Source: Afipia sp. OHSU_II-C1
GTDB taxonomy: Bacteria > Pseudomonadota > Alphaproteobacteria > Rhizobiales > Xanthobacteraceae
DNA: 64,000 nucleotides
Reading direction: 5' to 3'
Assembly (NCBI RefSeq): GCF_000497575.1
Contig: NZ_APJI01000014.1
Span: forward strand, 124,001 to 188,000
This document shows positions 1-8,784 of this stretch, one piece after another (within the stretch, counting starts at the first letter, position 1; each line of letters opens with the position of its first letter). The notes below the pieces were generated by a model. The model did no database searches and was not told the DNA's origin. It saw only the letters and a program-made list of their open reading frames with translations. The position numbers and the translations under genes are program-made.

Positions 1-104
1 ATGACAATACGCGGAGCGCCGAGGCGTTCCAGCAGCAGGGCTGACGTATCGGCGGACGTTTATGTGCGGTGCGGGAATTGCTGCAGGGCCGCACGATACG
101 GCGC

Positions 105-165
105 GAAGCGAAGCTCAATCCGGAATCTGCGTGGGAGAGCGCGACCCCGGACTCCGCTTCGCTTC
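105..165. repeat. REP-like inverted repeat remnant
   Basis: The arms GAAGCGAAG (105-113) and CTTCGCTTC (157-165) are inverted and flanked by related CCGG sequence. The right arm resembles the repeat at 1814-1893, sharing the core CGCTTCGCT.CATCC. It lies just downstream of the stop of the small gene at 173-337. Bases 1-104 show no gene that I can support. Confidence 0.45.
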
Positions 166-172
166 ATCCATG

Positions 173-337
173 TCAGGCGCGCGATCTGCCGCGCTTCACG
201 ATATCGCCGGTGAGTTTATCGATGTTCGGTGCGGAGTCGCCCCGCAACCGTTCGACGAACCAGAATGCCCAGATCGCGGCGAACGCGAGAAAGAAGATGG
301 CTGCGCACGACAGGGCTGCTTGAAGGGCTGTGGACAT
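173..337 (-). CDS. small single-pass membrane protein (54 aa)
   Basis: This short frame starts with ATG at 337 and ends with TGA at 173-175. A clear ribosome binding site, GGAGG, sits about five bases before the ATG. The product begins MSTALQAALSC, has one hydrophobic segment at residues 5-28 (AAIFFLAFAAIWAFWFV), and then a charged 26-residue tail ending KRGRSRA. Topology therefore looks like one inner-membrane helix with a cytoplasmic basic tail. I do not recognise a family and assign no function. Support is the good ribosome binding site, the coherent membrane-protein composition, and the end immediately before a REP-like repeat. A chance frame remains possible. Confidence 0.65.
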   Translation of the reverse strand: MSTALQAALSCAAIFFLAFAAIWAFWFVERLRGDSAPNIDKLTGDIVKRGRSRA

Positions 338-543
338 GGCATCCTCCGGATCACTGCGATCATCGCAGGAGTCGGAGGCTAGACCGGTGCCCGCTTCCTC
401 GAATTGATCTGGCGCAAGCCGGAGAAAGGACGTTACGGCTTGCCGCCGGCGGAGGGAAGTTCGGGAGGCGGTGAAAGCGTTTGCGCGGGACTTATCTTAG
501 CCCGCATGGAGCGAGTGCAATGCGGGGATGACGTCGTATCCGT

Positions 544-1566
544 TCAGCGCCAGCCCAGCGCCGGGGCCACATGTTTCAGGATCGATTCAATGACATGGGC
601 ATTGTAATCGACGCCGAGCTGATTGGGCACCGTCAGCAACAGCGTATCGGCCTCGGCAATGGCCTCGTCCGTCTTCAACTGTTCGATCAGCTTGTCCGGC
701 TCTGCCGTATAGCCGCGTCCGAAGATCGCCTGCATGTCGGCCTCGATGAAGCCGATCTGGTCGCCGGCATCGCCACCGTTTCCGAAAGTGTCGCGGTCGC
801 GATCGTTCATCAGCGCGAAGATGCTGCGGCTGACAGACACGCGCGGCGTGCGGGTGTGGCCCGCTTCCTTGTAGGCTTCGCGATAGAGCCGGATCTGCTT
901 GGCCTGCTGCACATGGAACGGCTCGTTGGTCTCGTTCTTCTTCAATGTCGAGCTTTGAAGATTCATGCCGAGCTTGCCCGCCCACTGCGCGGTCGCGTTC
1001 GAGGCCGCGCCCCACCAGATGCGGTCGCGCAGGCCTTCGGAATGCGGCTCGATCCGCAGGAGGCCAGGCGGGTTGGGAAACATCGGGCGCGGATTTGGCT
1101 GCGCGAAACCCTTGCCGCGCAGCATGTCGTAAAACACCTCGCCGTGGCGGCGGCCCATGTCGGCGTCGGTCTCGCCCTCATTGGGCTGATAGCCGAAATA
1201 GCGCCAGCCATCGATGACCTGCTCGGGCGAGCCGCGGCTGATCCCCAGTTGCAGGCGTCCGCCCGCGATGAGGTCGGCGGCGCTCGCGTCCTCGACCATG
1301 TAGAGCGGGTTCTCGTAGCGCATGTCGATGACGGCGGTGCCGATCTCGATGGTGCTGGTCTTTGCGCCAACGGCGGCCAGCAGCGGGAAGGGCGAGGCGA
1401 GCTGGCGCGCGAAATGATGCACGCGGAAATACGCGCCGTCCGCGCCAAGCTCCTCGGCTGCGACGGCGAGATCAATGGATTGCAGCAGCGTGTCAGCGGT
1501 CGAGCGTGTCTGTGAATGCGCCGACGGCGACCAGTGGCCGAAGGAGAGAAAGCCGATTTTCTTCAT
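544..1566 (-). CDS. LLM-class flavin-dependent oxidoreductase
   Basis: A 340-residue protein of the bacterial luciferase-like monooxygenase superfamily, a TIM barrel that uses reduced FMN (or F420 in actinobacteria). It opens with the family pattern MKKIGFLSFGHWSPS. AEELGADGAYFRVHHF matches the usual (A/E)xxGxDxxWxxEHHF stretch. GTAVIDMRYENPLYMVEDAS and LQLGISRGSPEQV match the conserved GT.V....P...AE and G.GRG segments. Length is normal for the family. The substrate cannot be told from sequence. It stands alone: downstream is a 206-bp gap to the small membrane gene, and upstream is a repeat-rich spacer, so it is probably monocistronic. Confidence 0.85.
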   Translation of the reverse strand: MKKIGFLSFGHWSPSAHSQTRSTADTLLQSIDLAVAAEELGADGAYFRVHHFARQLASPFPLLAAVGAKTSTIEIGTAVIDMRYENPLYMVEDASAADLIAGGRLQLGISRGSPEQVIDGWRYFGYQPNEGETDADMGRRHGEVFYDMLRGKGFAQPNPRPMFPNPPGLLRIEPHSEGLRDRIWWGAASNATAQWAGKLGMNLQSSTLKKNETNEPFHVQQAKQIRLYREAYKEAGHTRTPRVSVSRSIFALMNDRDRDTFGNGGDAGDQIGFIEADMQAIFGRGYTAEPDKLIEQLKTDEAIAEADTLLLTVPNQLGVDYNAHVIESILKHVAPALGWR

Positions 1567-1684
1567 GGAGGCGGGGGACTCGTGCGTGTTCGGGTCCGCC
1601 GTAGATGGGGATTGGGTGTGTGTGGGGCAAGGTCGTGAAAGATCGTCATTGCGAGGATGGCGCGTAAGGCAAGGAGGCTAAGCG

Positions 1685-1775
1685 CGTCATTGCGAGGAGC
1701 GACAGCGACGAAGCAATCCAGCTTTTGCTTGCGGCGCATTCTGGGTGGATTGCTTCGCTGGCGCTCGCAATGACG
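1685..1775. repeat. palindromic intergenic repeat, CGTCATTGCGAG family
   Basis: A 91-bp near-palindrome opens with CGTCATTGCGAG, has the inner arms GAAGCAATCCA / TGGATTGCTTC, and closes with CTCGCAATGACG. A partial extra copy of the left end (CGTCATTGCGAGG) lies at 1644-1656. This is a dispersed repeat type common between genes of Bradyrhizobium relatives (established knowledge). Transcribed from either strand it would fold into one long hairpin. Confidence 0.8.
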
Positions 1776-1813
1776 AGCGGTTAGTGCACGCAATCTCTCG
1801 ACCGCGACGGCCT

Positions 1814-1893
1814 GTAGCCCGTATGGAGCGAAGCGCAATAAGGGTTGCGGAATATGATCGTCCCCGGATTTCGCTTCGCTCCATCCGGGCTAC
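1814..1893. repeat. palindromic intergenic repeat, GTAGCCCG.ATGGAGCGAAGCG family
   Basis: An 80-bp inverted repeat runs from GTAGCCCGTATGGAGCGAAG on the left to CTTCGCTCCATCCGGGCTAC on the right. It is a second dispersed-repeat family, placed only 38 bp from the first and 30 bp from the stop of the A/T-rich gene at 1923. The repeats thus form the boundary between the core luciferase-like gene and the accessory cassette. Confidence 0.75.
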
Positions 1894-1922
1894 GCGGGCT
1901 AGTCAAAAATCGTCGTAAAATA

Positions 1923-2600
1923 CTAGCTGTGTTGTCCTTTGAATTTTGCAAATACAGACTCGAAAATACCACGCATAACATCGACGTTATGAGGGAATAT
2001 AGGGGTAAACTTCAAATCATAATCCCGTGTGTGTTTTGCCAGTAATTTTTCGACACTTCTTGAATGCGAGGTAGCAATGAAGAAGCGGTTTTCTCTTTGT
2101 ATTTCTTCGCGAAGTCCTAAGAAGCTTCGAGCTAATCCTAAGCCGGGTTTTGAATTAACGTAGAATTTGCACTCCACCGCGAGTAGCACTTTTGATGAGC
2201 GCGGCAATACATGATTTGATCGGCAAATATCCGCTTCAGATTTGTGAATTATGGCTACGTCACATTCGTGACGAACATCCGATCTTCCAGCAACATATAT
2301 GCCCGTGTGCGCTTCGAGAATTGGACAGTTTGGGAAGATTATTTCGGCGTGGCAGTATGGATGCTTACTCCACCACAATTCGCTGGGCGAGGTTCTAAAA
2401 TAATAGTCGCTTAAAACATTATTCCCGTACACGTCTTTGAAGTTTATGGTCGCCTGTTTATTCTTTGCTGCTTCGATCGCTACTGACCAGATATATGCCT
2501 CATACAAATCGTCCCCGTTGGAAGCGCTTGTAACATTAGGAGTAATCGTGTGCGAAAGTGCTGTTTGAATTTGGTGCAAAAGACTTGCGTTGAGCGTCAT
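1923..2600 (-). CDS. PD-(D/E)XK nuclease-like hypothetical protein
   Basis: A 225-residue protein that I do not recognise by name. Residues 110-147 carry a pattern typical of the restriction-endonuclease-like fold: D114 in HECDVAII, then about 28 residues later VECKFY with E143 and K145, that is D...ExK. An acidic residue in the N-terminal helix (E34 in DDLYEAYIW) would complete the usual set. No signal peptide or membrane helix is present. Its ATG overlaps the stop of the gene at 2597-3070 by four bases (ATGA), so the two are translated together. Base composition and codon use are clearly more A/T-rich than the surrounding genes, which suggests acquisition. Nuclease activity is inferred only from the motif. 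Confidence 0.6.
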   Translation of the reverse strand: MTLNASLLHQIQTALSHTITPNVTSASNGDDLYEAYIWSVAIEAAKNKQATINFKDVYGNNVLSDYYFRTSPSELWWSKHPYCHAEIIFPNCPILEAHTGIYVAGRSDVRHECDVAIIHKSEADICRSNHVLPRSSKVLLAVECKFYVNSKPGLGLARSFLGLREEIQRENRFFIATSHSRSVEKLLAKHTRDYDLKFTPIFPHNVDVMRGIFESVFAKFKGQHS

Positions 2601-3070
2601 TGCTTGGCCTCAACTTCCAATTGGATCAATAGTTTTGCAATTTCTGCAGCGCCCAATTTTTTATGGGCTAGGTCATCGCTTCGAAAATGATACTCATCGG
2701 TCGTCTTGTCCGGGTCTGCGAAAAATACGCGTGGTTTAACAGAACCGTTCTCAAGAGTTTTTAATAGTGACTCTTGAATTTTTACTGCACCTACAACTAC
2801 AGCATTCATTGCACCGATGGCGATCTCTAGTTTTTCTAACGATGCATAGTCTTCTCGCGTCAGAAATTCGCCAGGTATAGAAGCCTTTTTAGTTTCGCGG
2901 ATTCGCTCGCCTCGCTCAATTTGCGGGCTTGGAAGGGTTGTGATGCGTCCGTGTTTTGGTTTTCCGATAATGACCTCGTCTTCAATCTGCTGAGCTACCC
3001 ACGGGAGCTTATTTTCTTGGAGCCATTGTATTATTTGATCGTACGCTTCTTTCATCAATTGATCTGACAT
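2597..3070 (-). CDS. hypothetical protein, first gene of A/T-rich cassette (157 aa)
   Basis: The frame is open further upstream from a TTG at 3109. I choose the ATG at 3070 (MSDQLMKEAYDQ) because GGAGCG lies 10-11 bases before it, and because a perfect TATAAT at 3109-3114 would leave the upstream codons untranslated or outside the mRNA. The 157-residue product has an amphipathic N-terminal helix (residues 1-30), a basic middle (GKPKHGRI..., residues 36-62) and a long helical C-terminal half. No signal peptide or catalytic motif was recognised. It is coupled by ATGA overlap to the nuclease-like gene downstream. It might be its DNA- or protein-binding partner or immunity protein, but that is speculation. 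Confidence 0.6.
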   Translation of the reverse strand: MSDQLMKEAYDQIIQWLQENKLPWVAQQIEDEVIIGKPKHGRITTLPSPQIERGERIRETKKASIPGEFLTREDYASLEKLEIAIGAMNAVVVGAVKIQESLLKTLENGSVKPRVFFADPDKTTDEYHFRSDDLAHKKLGAAEIAKLLIQLEVEAKQ

Positions 3071-3108
3071 GAAAAGTTTCGCTCCAGTCTTAAAAATATA
3101 TCGGTTCA

Positions 3109-3114
3109 ATTATA
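3109..3114 (-). promoter_or_regulatory. -10 element candidate for the A/T-rich cassette
   Basis: Read on the minus strand, the T-run of the nrdJ terminator continues directly into a perfect TATAAT, about 39 bases before the chosen ATG at 3070. No good -35 hexamer is found 17 bases upstream, where the terminator stem lies. It is therefore a candidate only. Confidence 0.35.
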
Positions 3115-3144
3115 AAAAAAAGGGCGGCCAGTAGGCCGCCCTTT
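3113..3144 (-). terminator. Rho-independent terminator of nrdJ
   Basis: On the minus strand the stem AAAGGGCGGCC / GGCCGCCCTTT encloses a TACT loop and is followed by a run of eight T. It begins 18 bases after the nrdJ stop codon. It separates nrdJ from the A/T-rich cassette that follows in the same direction. Confidence 0.9.
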
Positions 3145-3162
3145 GGTAAGTTAGATAAGTCC

Positions 3163-6100
3163 TCACGAACATCCCGTCGTGCTGCCGCACGTATCGCACT
3201 TCATACAGGTCCCGTTCCGAACCAGCGTGAAGTTGCTGCACTCGGTGCACATGTCGCCTTCGTAGCCGCGAGCCTTGGCTTCCGCGCGGCGCTCGGCCTT
3301 GCTCGGTGCGGCCTGAGCGGCTGAACCGGCTTTGCTCCACTGCTGCGCTTCCAGCTTTTCGGTCGGCGAGAGGTCGCGCGCGGGCTCCGCCACCTTGAGC
3401 GCGGCTGCGCCCTCAAGGCTGTCGCCCACATGCGTGCCGGAGAGCGCCGTCACCTTCGCGCCGCCCGCGGGTGCGCTGTCGTCGTTGGCGGAGATCGCCG
3501 CCGCGCCGCCGCGCATCACAACCAGGTTGTCCGTGCGCGAGCGGGTGAGGCCCTTCGACAGATACTTGGTCGCGCCGTGTGCTTCCGGCGCCTTGCCTTC
3601 CTCGACGCCCTTGCCCAGTGCATCGAAGCCCATGTCGCTCGGATCGACATGTCCGAGATCGAAGCGCGACATGTAGCTCACCGCCAGTTCGCGGAACACG
3701 TAGTCGAGGATCGAGGTCGCGAACTTGATCGAGTCGTTGCCCTGCACCGGGCCCGCAGGCTCGAAGCGGGTGAAGGTGAAGGCGTCGACATATTCTTCCA
3801 GCGGCACGCCGTACTGGAGGCCGAGCGAGACGGCGATGGCGAAGTTGTTGATGAAGGAGCGGAGCGCCGCGCCTTCCTTGTGCATGTCGATGAAGATTTC
3901 GCCGAGGCGCCCGTCATCGTATTCGCCGGTGCGCAGATAGACCTTGTGTCCGCCGACCACGGCCTTCTGGGTGTAGCCCTTGCGGCGATCCGGCATCTTC
4001 TCGCGCTCGCGCATCACGACGATGCGCTCGACCAGCTTCTCGACGATCTTCTCCGAGACCTGGGCGGTGCGGGCCGCCATCGGCTTCTCGTAGAGCGACT
4101 CGACCGCATCGTCCTCGTCGTCATCGTCGGAGATGAGCTGTGCGTTCAGCGGCTGGCTGAGCTTCGAGCCGTCGCGATAGAGCGCGTTGGCTTTCAGCGC
4201 GAGCTTCCACGAGAGGAGATAGGCGGATTTGCAATCCTCCACCGTGGCGTCGTTCGGCATGTTGATGGTCTTGGAAATCGCACCCGAGATGAAGGGCTGC
4301 GACGCCGCCATCATGCGGATGTGGCTTTCCACCGAGAGATAGCGCTTGCCGATCTTGCCGCAGGGGTTGGCGCAATCGAACACCGCGTAGTGCTCGGCCT
4401 TCAGGTGCGGCGCGCCTTCCACCGTCATCGCGCCGCAGATGTGCACGTTGGCGGCTTCGATCTCGCGCTTGGTGAAGCCGAGCGCGGCGAGCAGGTCGAA
4501 GCCGGGCGCGTTGATCGCTTCGGCATCGAGCTTGAGTTCGTTGCGCAGGAAGTCTTCGCCGAAGGTCCACTTGTTGAACGCGAACTTGATGTCGAACGCG
4601 GTCGGCAGGGCCTTCTCGACCTTGTCCAGCGCTTCATCGGTGAAGCCCTTGGCCTTCAGGGTCGAGCGGTTGACGCCGGGCGCCTGGCCGAGCGAGCCGT
4701 GGCCGACGGCATAGGCTTCGATCTCGGCGATCTCGTTCTCGGGATAGCCGAGGGCGCGCAGCGCTTCCGGCACGGCGCGGTTGATGATCTTCCAGTAGCC
4801 GCCGCCGGCGAGCTTCTTGAATTTCACCAGCGCGAAGTCCGGCTCGATGCCCGTGGTGTCGCAGTCCATCACAAGGCCGATGGTGCCGGTCGGCGCGACC
4901 ACCGTGGTCTGCGCGTTGCGGTAGCCGTGCTGCTGGCCGAGCTCAAGCGCCTGATCCCAGACGAACTTGGCGCGGGTCACGATGTCGCCCTGCGGGCAGC
5001 TTGCGTGATCGAGCGGCACCGGATTGACCGACAGCGCTTCATAGCCGGAGGCTTCGCCATGGGCGGCGCGGCGATGGTTGCGGATCACGCGCAGCATGTG
5101 CGCGGCGTTCTTCTTGTAGCCGGGGAAGGGACCAAGCTCCTTCGCCATCTCGGCAGAGGTGGCGTAGCTGGTGCCGGTCATCACGGCGGTGAGGGCGCCG
5201 CACAGCGCGCGGCCTTCCTTGGAGTCATAGGACAGACCCATGGTCATCAGCAGGCCGCCGATGTTGGCGTAGCCGAGGCCGAGCGTGCGGAACTCGTAGG
5301 AGAGTTCGGCGATCGCCTTCGACGGGAACTGCGCCATCATGACGGAGATTTCGAGCACGACGGTCCAGAGACGGCAGAGGTGCTCATAGGCTTCGACGTC
5401 GAAGCGGCGGGTCTGCGTGTCGTAGAACGTCAAGAGGTTCGCGGAGGCGAGGTTGCACGCCGTGTCGTCGAGGAACATGTACTCCGAGCACGGATTGGAC
5501 GCGCGGATGTCGCCGCTGGCCTTGCAGGTGTGCCAGTCGTTCATGGTGGTGTTGTAGTGCAGGCCCGGATCGGCGGAGGCCCAGGCGGCGTAGCCGATCT
5601 TTTCCCACAGGTCGCGGGCCTTCAGCGTCTTGGTCACCTTCTTGTTGGTGCGGCCGATCAGGTTCCAGTCGCCGTCGGTTTCCACCGCACGCAGGAAGTC
5701 GTCCTTCAGCGAAACCGAGTTGTTGGAGTTCTGGCCGGCGACGGTGAGATACGCTTCGCTATCCCAGTCGGTGTCGTAGGTGTCGAACGAGATGTCGGTG
5801 TAGCCCTGCTTGGCGAACTGCATCACGCGCTTGATCAGATTGTCCTGCACCAGTGCGCGGCGCGCGAACTTGATCTCACGGCGCAGCGCCGGGTTCTTCT
5901 CGGGATCGAAGCAGTCGTCGCCTGAACCTTCGCAGTTCACGCAGGCCTTCATGATGGCCTTGAGGTGCTTCTGATTGATCTTGGAGCCGGTGACGAGCGC
6001 GGCGACCTTCTGCTCCTCCTTCACTTTCCAGTCGATATAGGTCTCGATGTCCGGATGGTCGGCGTCGACCACGACCATCTTGGCCGCGCGGCGCGTGGTG

Positions 6101-6915
6101 CCGCCGGACTTGATCGCGCCCGCTGCGCGGTCGCCGATCTTGAGGAAGCTCATCAGGCCGCTTGAGCGGCCGCCGCCGGAGAGTTTTTCACCTTCGCCGC
6201 GCAGGCGCGAGAAGTTGGAGCCGGTGCCGGAGCCGTACTTGAACAGGCGTGCTTCGCGGACCCACAGGTCCATGATGCCGCCTTCGTTGACGAGATCGTC
6301 GTCCACGCCCTGAATGAAGCAGGCGTGCGGCTGCGGATGCTCGTAGGACGATTTGGACTTGGTCAGCTTGCCGGTCTTCCAATCCACATAGTAGTGGCCC
6401 TGGCCGGGACCATCGACGCCGTAGGCCCAGTGCAGTCCGGTGTTGAACCATTGCGGCGAGTTCGGCGCGACCATCTGCTTGGCAAGCATGAAGCGCAGTT
6501 CGTCGTAGAACGCGCGTGCGTCTTCTTCCGACGAGAAGTACGAACCCTTCCAGCCCCAGTAGGTCCAGCAGCCGGCGAGACGGTCGAACACCTGCTTGGC
6601 GGAATGCTCGCCGCCGATGCGCTCGGATTCGGGGAGCAGGGCGAGCGCTTCGGTATCCGGCACCGAACGCCACAGCCACGAGGGGACGGTTTCTTCCTCG
6701 ACCTTCTTCAGGCGCGAGGCGACGCCGGCTTTGCGGAAATACTTTTGCGCCAGAACGTCGGAGGCGACCTGCGACCAGAACTCCGGCACTTCAACGTTCT
6801 CAAGGCGGAACACCACCGAGCCGTCGGGGTTGCGGATCTCGCTCGTCGTCAGCCGGAAGTCGATGGCGGCGTAGGGTGACTGGTCGGCTTTGGTGTAGCG
6901 GCGTTCGATGCGCAT
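3163..6915 (-). CDS. nrdJ: vitamin B12-dependent (class II) ribonucleoside-diphosphate reductase
   Basis: A 1250-residue adenosylcobalamin-dependent reductase that makes deoxyribonucleotides with or without oxygen. Visible elements are the N-terminal region with [15 protein letters not shown] (residues 152-166), PHACF with a redox cysteine at C199, [20 protein letters not shown] (228-247), the active-site loop NPCSEY with N474, C476 and E478, and [19 protein letters not shown] further on. A TSCPD-like region follows ([20 protein letters not shown]). The C-terminal tail carries CTEC...[14 protein letters not shown], the cysteine pairs that re-reduce the active site or bind zinc. Length fits the long alphaproteobacterial NrdJ form. 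It ends at a strong terminator, so it is a single-gene unit. I found no cobalamin riboswitch upstream. Confidence 0.97.
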   Translation of the reverse strand: MRIERRYTKADQSPYAAIDFRLTTSEIRNPDGSVVFRLENVEVPEFWSQVASDVLAQKYFRKAGVASRLKKVEEETVPSWLWRSVPDTEALALLPESERIGGEHSAKQVFDRLAGCWTYWGWKGSYFSSEEDARAFYDELRFMLAKQMVAPNSPQWFNTGLHWAYGVDGPGQGHYYVDWKTGKLTKSKSSYEHPQPHACFIQGVDDDLVNEGGIMDLWVREARLFKYGSGTGSNFSRLRGEGEKLSGGGRSSGLMSFLKIGDRAAGAIKSGGTTRRAAKMVVVDADHPDIETYIDWKVKEEQKVAALVTGSKINQKHLKAIMKACVNCEGSGDDCFDPEKNPALRREIKFARRALVQDNLIKRVMQFAKQGYTDISFDTYDTDWDSEAYLTVAGQNSNNSVSLKDDFLRAVETDGDWNLIGRTNKKVTKTLKARDLWEKIGYAAWASADPGLHYNTTMNDWHTCKASGDIRASNPCSEYMFLDDTACNLASANLLTFYDTQTRRFDVEAYEHLCRLWTVVLEISVMMAQFPSKAIAELSYEFRTLGLGYANIGGLLMTMGLSYDSKEGRALCGALTAVMTGTSYATSAEMAKELGPFPGYKKNAAHMLRVIRNHRRAAHGEASGYEALSVNPVPLDHASCPQGDIVTRAKFVWDQALELGQQHGYRNAQTTVVAPTGTIGLVMDCDTTGIEPDFALVKFKKLAGGGYWKIINRAVPEALRALGYPENEIAEIEAYAVGHGSLGQAPGVNRSTLKAKGFTDEALDKVEKALPTAFDIKFAFNKWTFGEDFLRNELKLDAEAINAPGFDLLAALGFTKREIEAANVHICGAMTVEGAPHLKAEHYAVFDCANPCGKIGKRYLSVESHIRMMAASQPFISGAISKTINMPNDATVEDCKSAYLLSWKLALKANALYRDGSKLSQPLNAQLISDDDDEDDAVESLYEKPMAARTAQVSEKIVEKLVERIVVMREREKMPDRRKGYTQKAVVGGHKVYLRTGEYDDGRLGEIFIDMHKEGAALRSFINNFAIAVSLGLQYGVPLEEYVDAFTFTRFEPAGPVQGNDSIKFATSILDYVFRELAVSYMSRFDLGHVDPSDMGFDALGKGVEEGKAPEAHGATKYLSKGLTRSRTDNLVVMRGGAAAISANDDSAPAGGAKVTALSGTHVGDSLEGAAALKVAEPARDLSPTEKLEAQQWSKAGSAAQAAPSKAERRAEAKARGYEGDMCTECSNFTLVRNGTCMKCDTCGSTTGCS

Positions 6916-6976
6916 GGTAGTGCCCCGTCCTTTGCCGGCGCTCCCGTCCCTTGACGGTAAGCCGGAGATTTCAATT

Positions 6977-7003
6977 TGCGAACCGGTTCGTTCGCAGTTT
7001 TTT
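6977..7003. promoter_or_regulatory. palindrome upstream of nrdJ, operator or + strand terminator
   Basis: The arms TGCGAAC (6977-6983) and GTTCGCA (6990-6996) are inverted, with a perfect inner palindrome CGAACCGGTTCG. It lies about 65-80 bp before the nrdJ start, where an operator or leader hairpin could act. On the plus strand it is followed by six T, so it would also terminate any transcript entering antisense from the left. Confidence 0.35.
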
Positions 7004-7339
7004 GCCGTTCACGTCGTCCCGTATTCGGGTCCGAAGCCGCGGCCTGTTAACTCTGGCGGACACGATCCGGTCCCCAAAACCGGCCTTGCCCGAACGCCCC
7101 AAACTCGCCTTTTGCGCCGCGGTTTGCCGCGGTTTTGCCATTACGCCCGGATGGCTCTCCGGCTCCGAAAAAAGAGCAGACAAATCCACGTCCCGTGACC
7201 TCGACCGGTCTGACGGAGCTGCCTTCTCGACCCTTTTCGGGAGGTGCCCGGCGGGACTGAAAACCCCCGCGCCGAACAGTCCCAAAGCTAGGCCGACTCC
7301 ATCCGGCACGTCAAGGATTAGTGTCGAAACCTGAATCAA

Positions 7340-7355
7340 ATACTAAATATGGTGG
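7340..7355. promoter_or_regulatory. weak NrdR-box-like site
   Basis: ATACTAAATATGGTGG matches 12 of 16 positions of the commonly quoted NrdR consensus (acaCwAtATaTwGtgt). NrdR represses ribonucleotide reductase genes. However, the site is about 425 bp from the nrdJ start and only one copy is seen, whereas functional NrdR sites usually come in pairs. Confidence 0.2.
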
Positions 7356-7587
7356 AAAATGCGGATTTCCAGCGGAATGGATCGTCGCCGGGTTGGTTCG
7401 CATTGCGGGAAGTATCGGTGAGTCCTTGTGGATTCGGAAGACGAAATCTCACCGCTTTGTGAGTTCCTCCAAGGTTTGTCGCGGGCCTCCAAAATCGCGC
7501 CTTTGGTATGCGCGTATTTTGCGGATTTCGGGTGGATCGCGTGCCGCGTGCGTGGTCTTTCTCCCCGTCATCCACATGGTGTGGACA

Positions 7588-7751
7588 CCAGTGTCCCGAA
7601 TCCGAAGTTCGCCTGACCTTGCAGCGGGTCCAAAGCGAACTTCGGATTCGAAAGGACACTGGAAACTTATAATTCCAGTGTGGTTTTGGTTCGCAAGTCC
7701 GCAAAAGAACAAGCTGCGGGAACGATGCGGACTTGCAAACCACCACACTGG
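7588..7751 (+). repeat. 164-bp double-palindrome element, copy A
   Basis: It begins CCAGTGTCC and ends CCACACTGG, so it has short terminal inverted repeats. Inside are two hairpins in a row. The first has arms around GAATCCGAAGTTCGC and GCGAACTTCGGATTC. The second has arms around GTTCGCAAGTCCGCA and TGCGGACTTGCAAAC. They are separated by AACTTATAATT. A second copy of the same length lies inverted at 24519-24682, with the arms conserved and the loops different. The element ends 16 bp before the GTG start of the EamA gene. Confidence 0.9.
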
Positions 7752-7767
7752 TCGAAGGACCAAACCT

Positions 7768-8703
7768 GTGGATAGCCGCACACCGCCCGACGCGCTGACT
7801 GAAGCCTCGCCGGAAGAACGAGTCGCCGCACAACGGCGGACGCGGACAATCGGTTACCTGTTGCTGGTCGCAACATCCGTTGGCTGGGGATTGAACTGGC
7901 CCGTCACCAAACACCTGTTGATGGAATTGCCGCCGCTGTCGGTGCGCGGACTGTCGGGAATTATCGGCGCTGCTCTGCTTGCACTGCTGGCGCTGGTGTT
8001 TCGTCAGCCGCTGAGCGTGCCGCGCGCGATGTGGCCGCGTCTGGTGTTGCTGTCATTGCTCAACGTCACGGCATGGATGGCGCTGATGGGTCTGGCGCTG
8101 GTTTATCTGCCGGCCAGCGAAGCGGCGGTTATGGCTTATACAATGCCGGTCTGGGCCTCGGCGCTGGCATGGCCGATTCTCGGCGAGCGGATTTCGCTAT
8201 TGCGCGTCGTCGCCATGGCAATGGCAATCGCCGGACTTATCGCACTGATGGGTGGCGGGGGCATTGCCGCAAGTTACGTCAAGCTGCCTGGCATTGTGTT
8301 GGCGCTGGCCGGTGCATTCCTGTTCGCGCTGGGCACGGTGTTCGGAAAGCGCTGGCCACTCGGCTTGCCGCCCCTGACGTCGGCGGTGTGGCAGATCCTG
8401 ATCGGCTGTGTGCCGGTGGGGCTGGCGGGTCTCCTGCTCGAACAGCCGCACTTCATGGCGCTGTCATCCCTTGGCTGGACCTTGTTCGGCTATTCGATCG
8501 TGGTCCAGTTCTGCGTCGCCTACGCCTGCTGGTTTGCCGCGCTCCAGCGGTTGCCGGCATCGGTCGCCGCCATCGGGACTCTGCTGGTGCCGGTCATCGG
8601 TGTGCTGGCGTCGGCCGCAGCGCTTGGCGAGCCGCTCGGTGTCGCCCAGATTGCAGCGCTCGGGTTCACCATCGGGGGCGTCATTCTGGCGTCGCGATCC
8701 TGA
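7768..8703 (+). CDS. EamA/DMT-family transporter
   Basis: A 311-residue inner-membrane protein with about ten hydrophobic helices arranged as two EamA repeats (roughly residues 30-160 and 175-305), the drug/metabolite transporter fold. The substrate is unknown. GWGLNWPVTKHLL near the first helix and AAVMAYTMPVWASALAWPIL are typical of the family. I chose the GTG at 7768 because GAAGGA lies eight bases before it. The frame stays open further upstream, but there it translates the 164-bp repeat into nonsense. The repeat ends 16 bp before the start, so it lies in the 5' leader or promoter. No co-directional gene follows closely. Confidence 0.85.
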   Translation: MDSRTPPDALTEASPEERVAAQRRTRTIGYLLLVATSVGWGLNWPVTKHLLMELPPLSVRGLSGIIGAALLALLALVFRQPLSVPRAMWPRLVLLSLLNVTAWMALMGLALVYLPASEAAVMAYTMPVWASALAWPILGERISLLRVVAMAMAIAGLIALMGGGGIAASYVKLPGIVLALAGAFLFALGTVFGKRWPLGLPPLTSAVWQILIGCVPVGLAGLLLEQPHFMALSSLGWTLFGYSIVVQFCVAYACWFAALQRLPASVAAIGTLLVPVIGVLASAAALGEPLGVAQIAALGFTIGGVILASRS

Positions 8704-8784
8704 GAAGCGAATGTCTCAACCTGCGCAGAATGCGCCTGCAAATACTTCATAAATCGGCGCTGTAGCCCAAATACAACAGCCCCT

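Larger units (their letters stand above)
6916..7587. other. gene-free region upstream of nrdJ
   Basis: About 670 bp without a gene I can support. Frames are open on both strands but lack recognisable protein features. Contents seen: a palindrome at 6977-6996, a direct repeat of GCCGCGGTTT near 7118-7141, and a weak NrdR-box-like 16-mer at 7340-7355. The cobalamin riboswitch core (the conserved GCCACTG box and its partners) was looked for on the minus strand and not found. Confidence 0.5.

Noticed and set aside
3430-5925. Very long open frame antisense to nrdJ (over 800 codons)
   Set aside because: It is a product of high-GC codon bias on the opposite strand: low-complexity Arg/Val/Asp-rich translation, no family motifs, and nrdJ is certain on the other strand.
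6916-7320. Cobalamin riboswitch upstream of nrdJ
   Set aside because: The conserved B12-box sequence and its partner stems were not found by eye on the minus strand. A covariance-model search would decide.
7321-7767. In-frame N-terminal extension of the EamA gene by about 149 codons
   Set aside because: It translates the 164-bp palindromic element and gives no membrane or family features. The GTG at 7768 has a ribosome binding site and fits family length.
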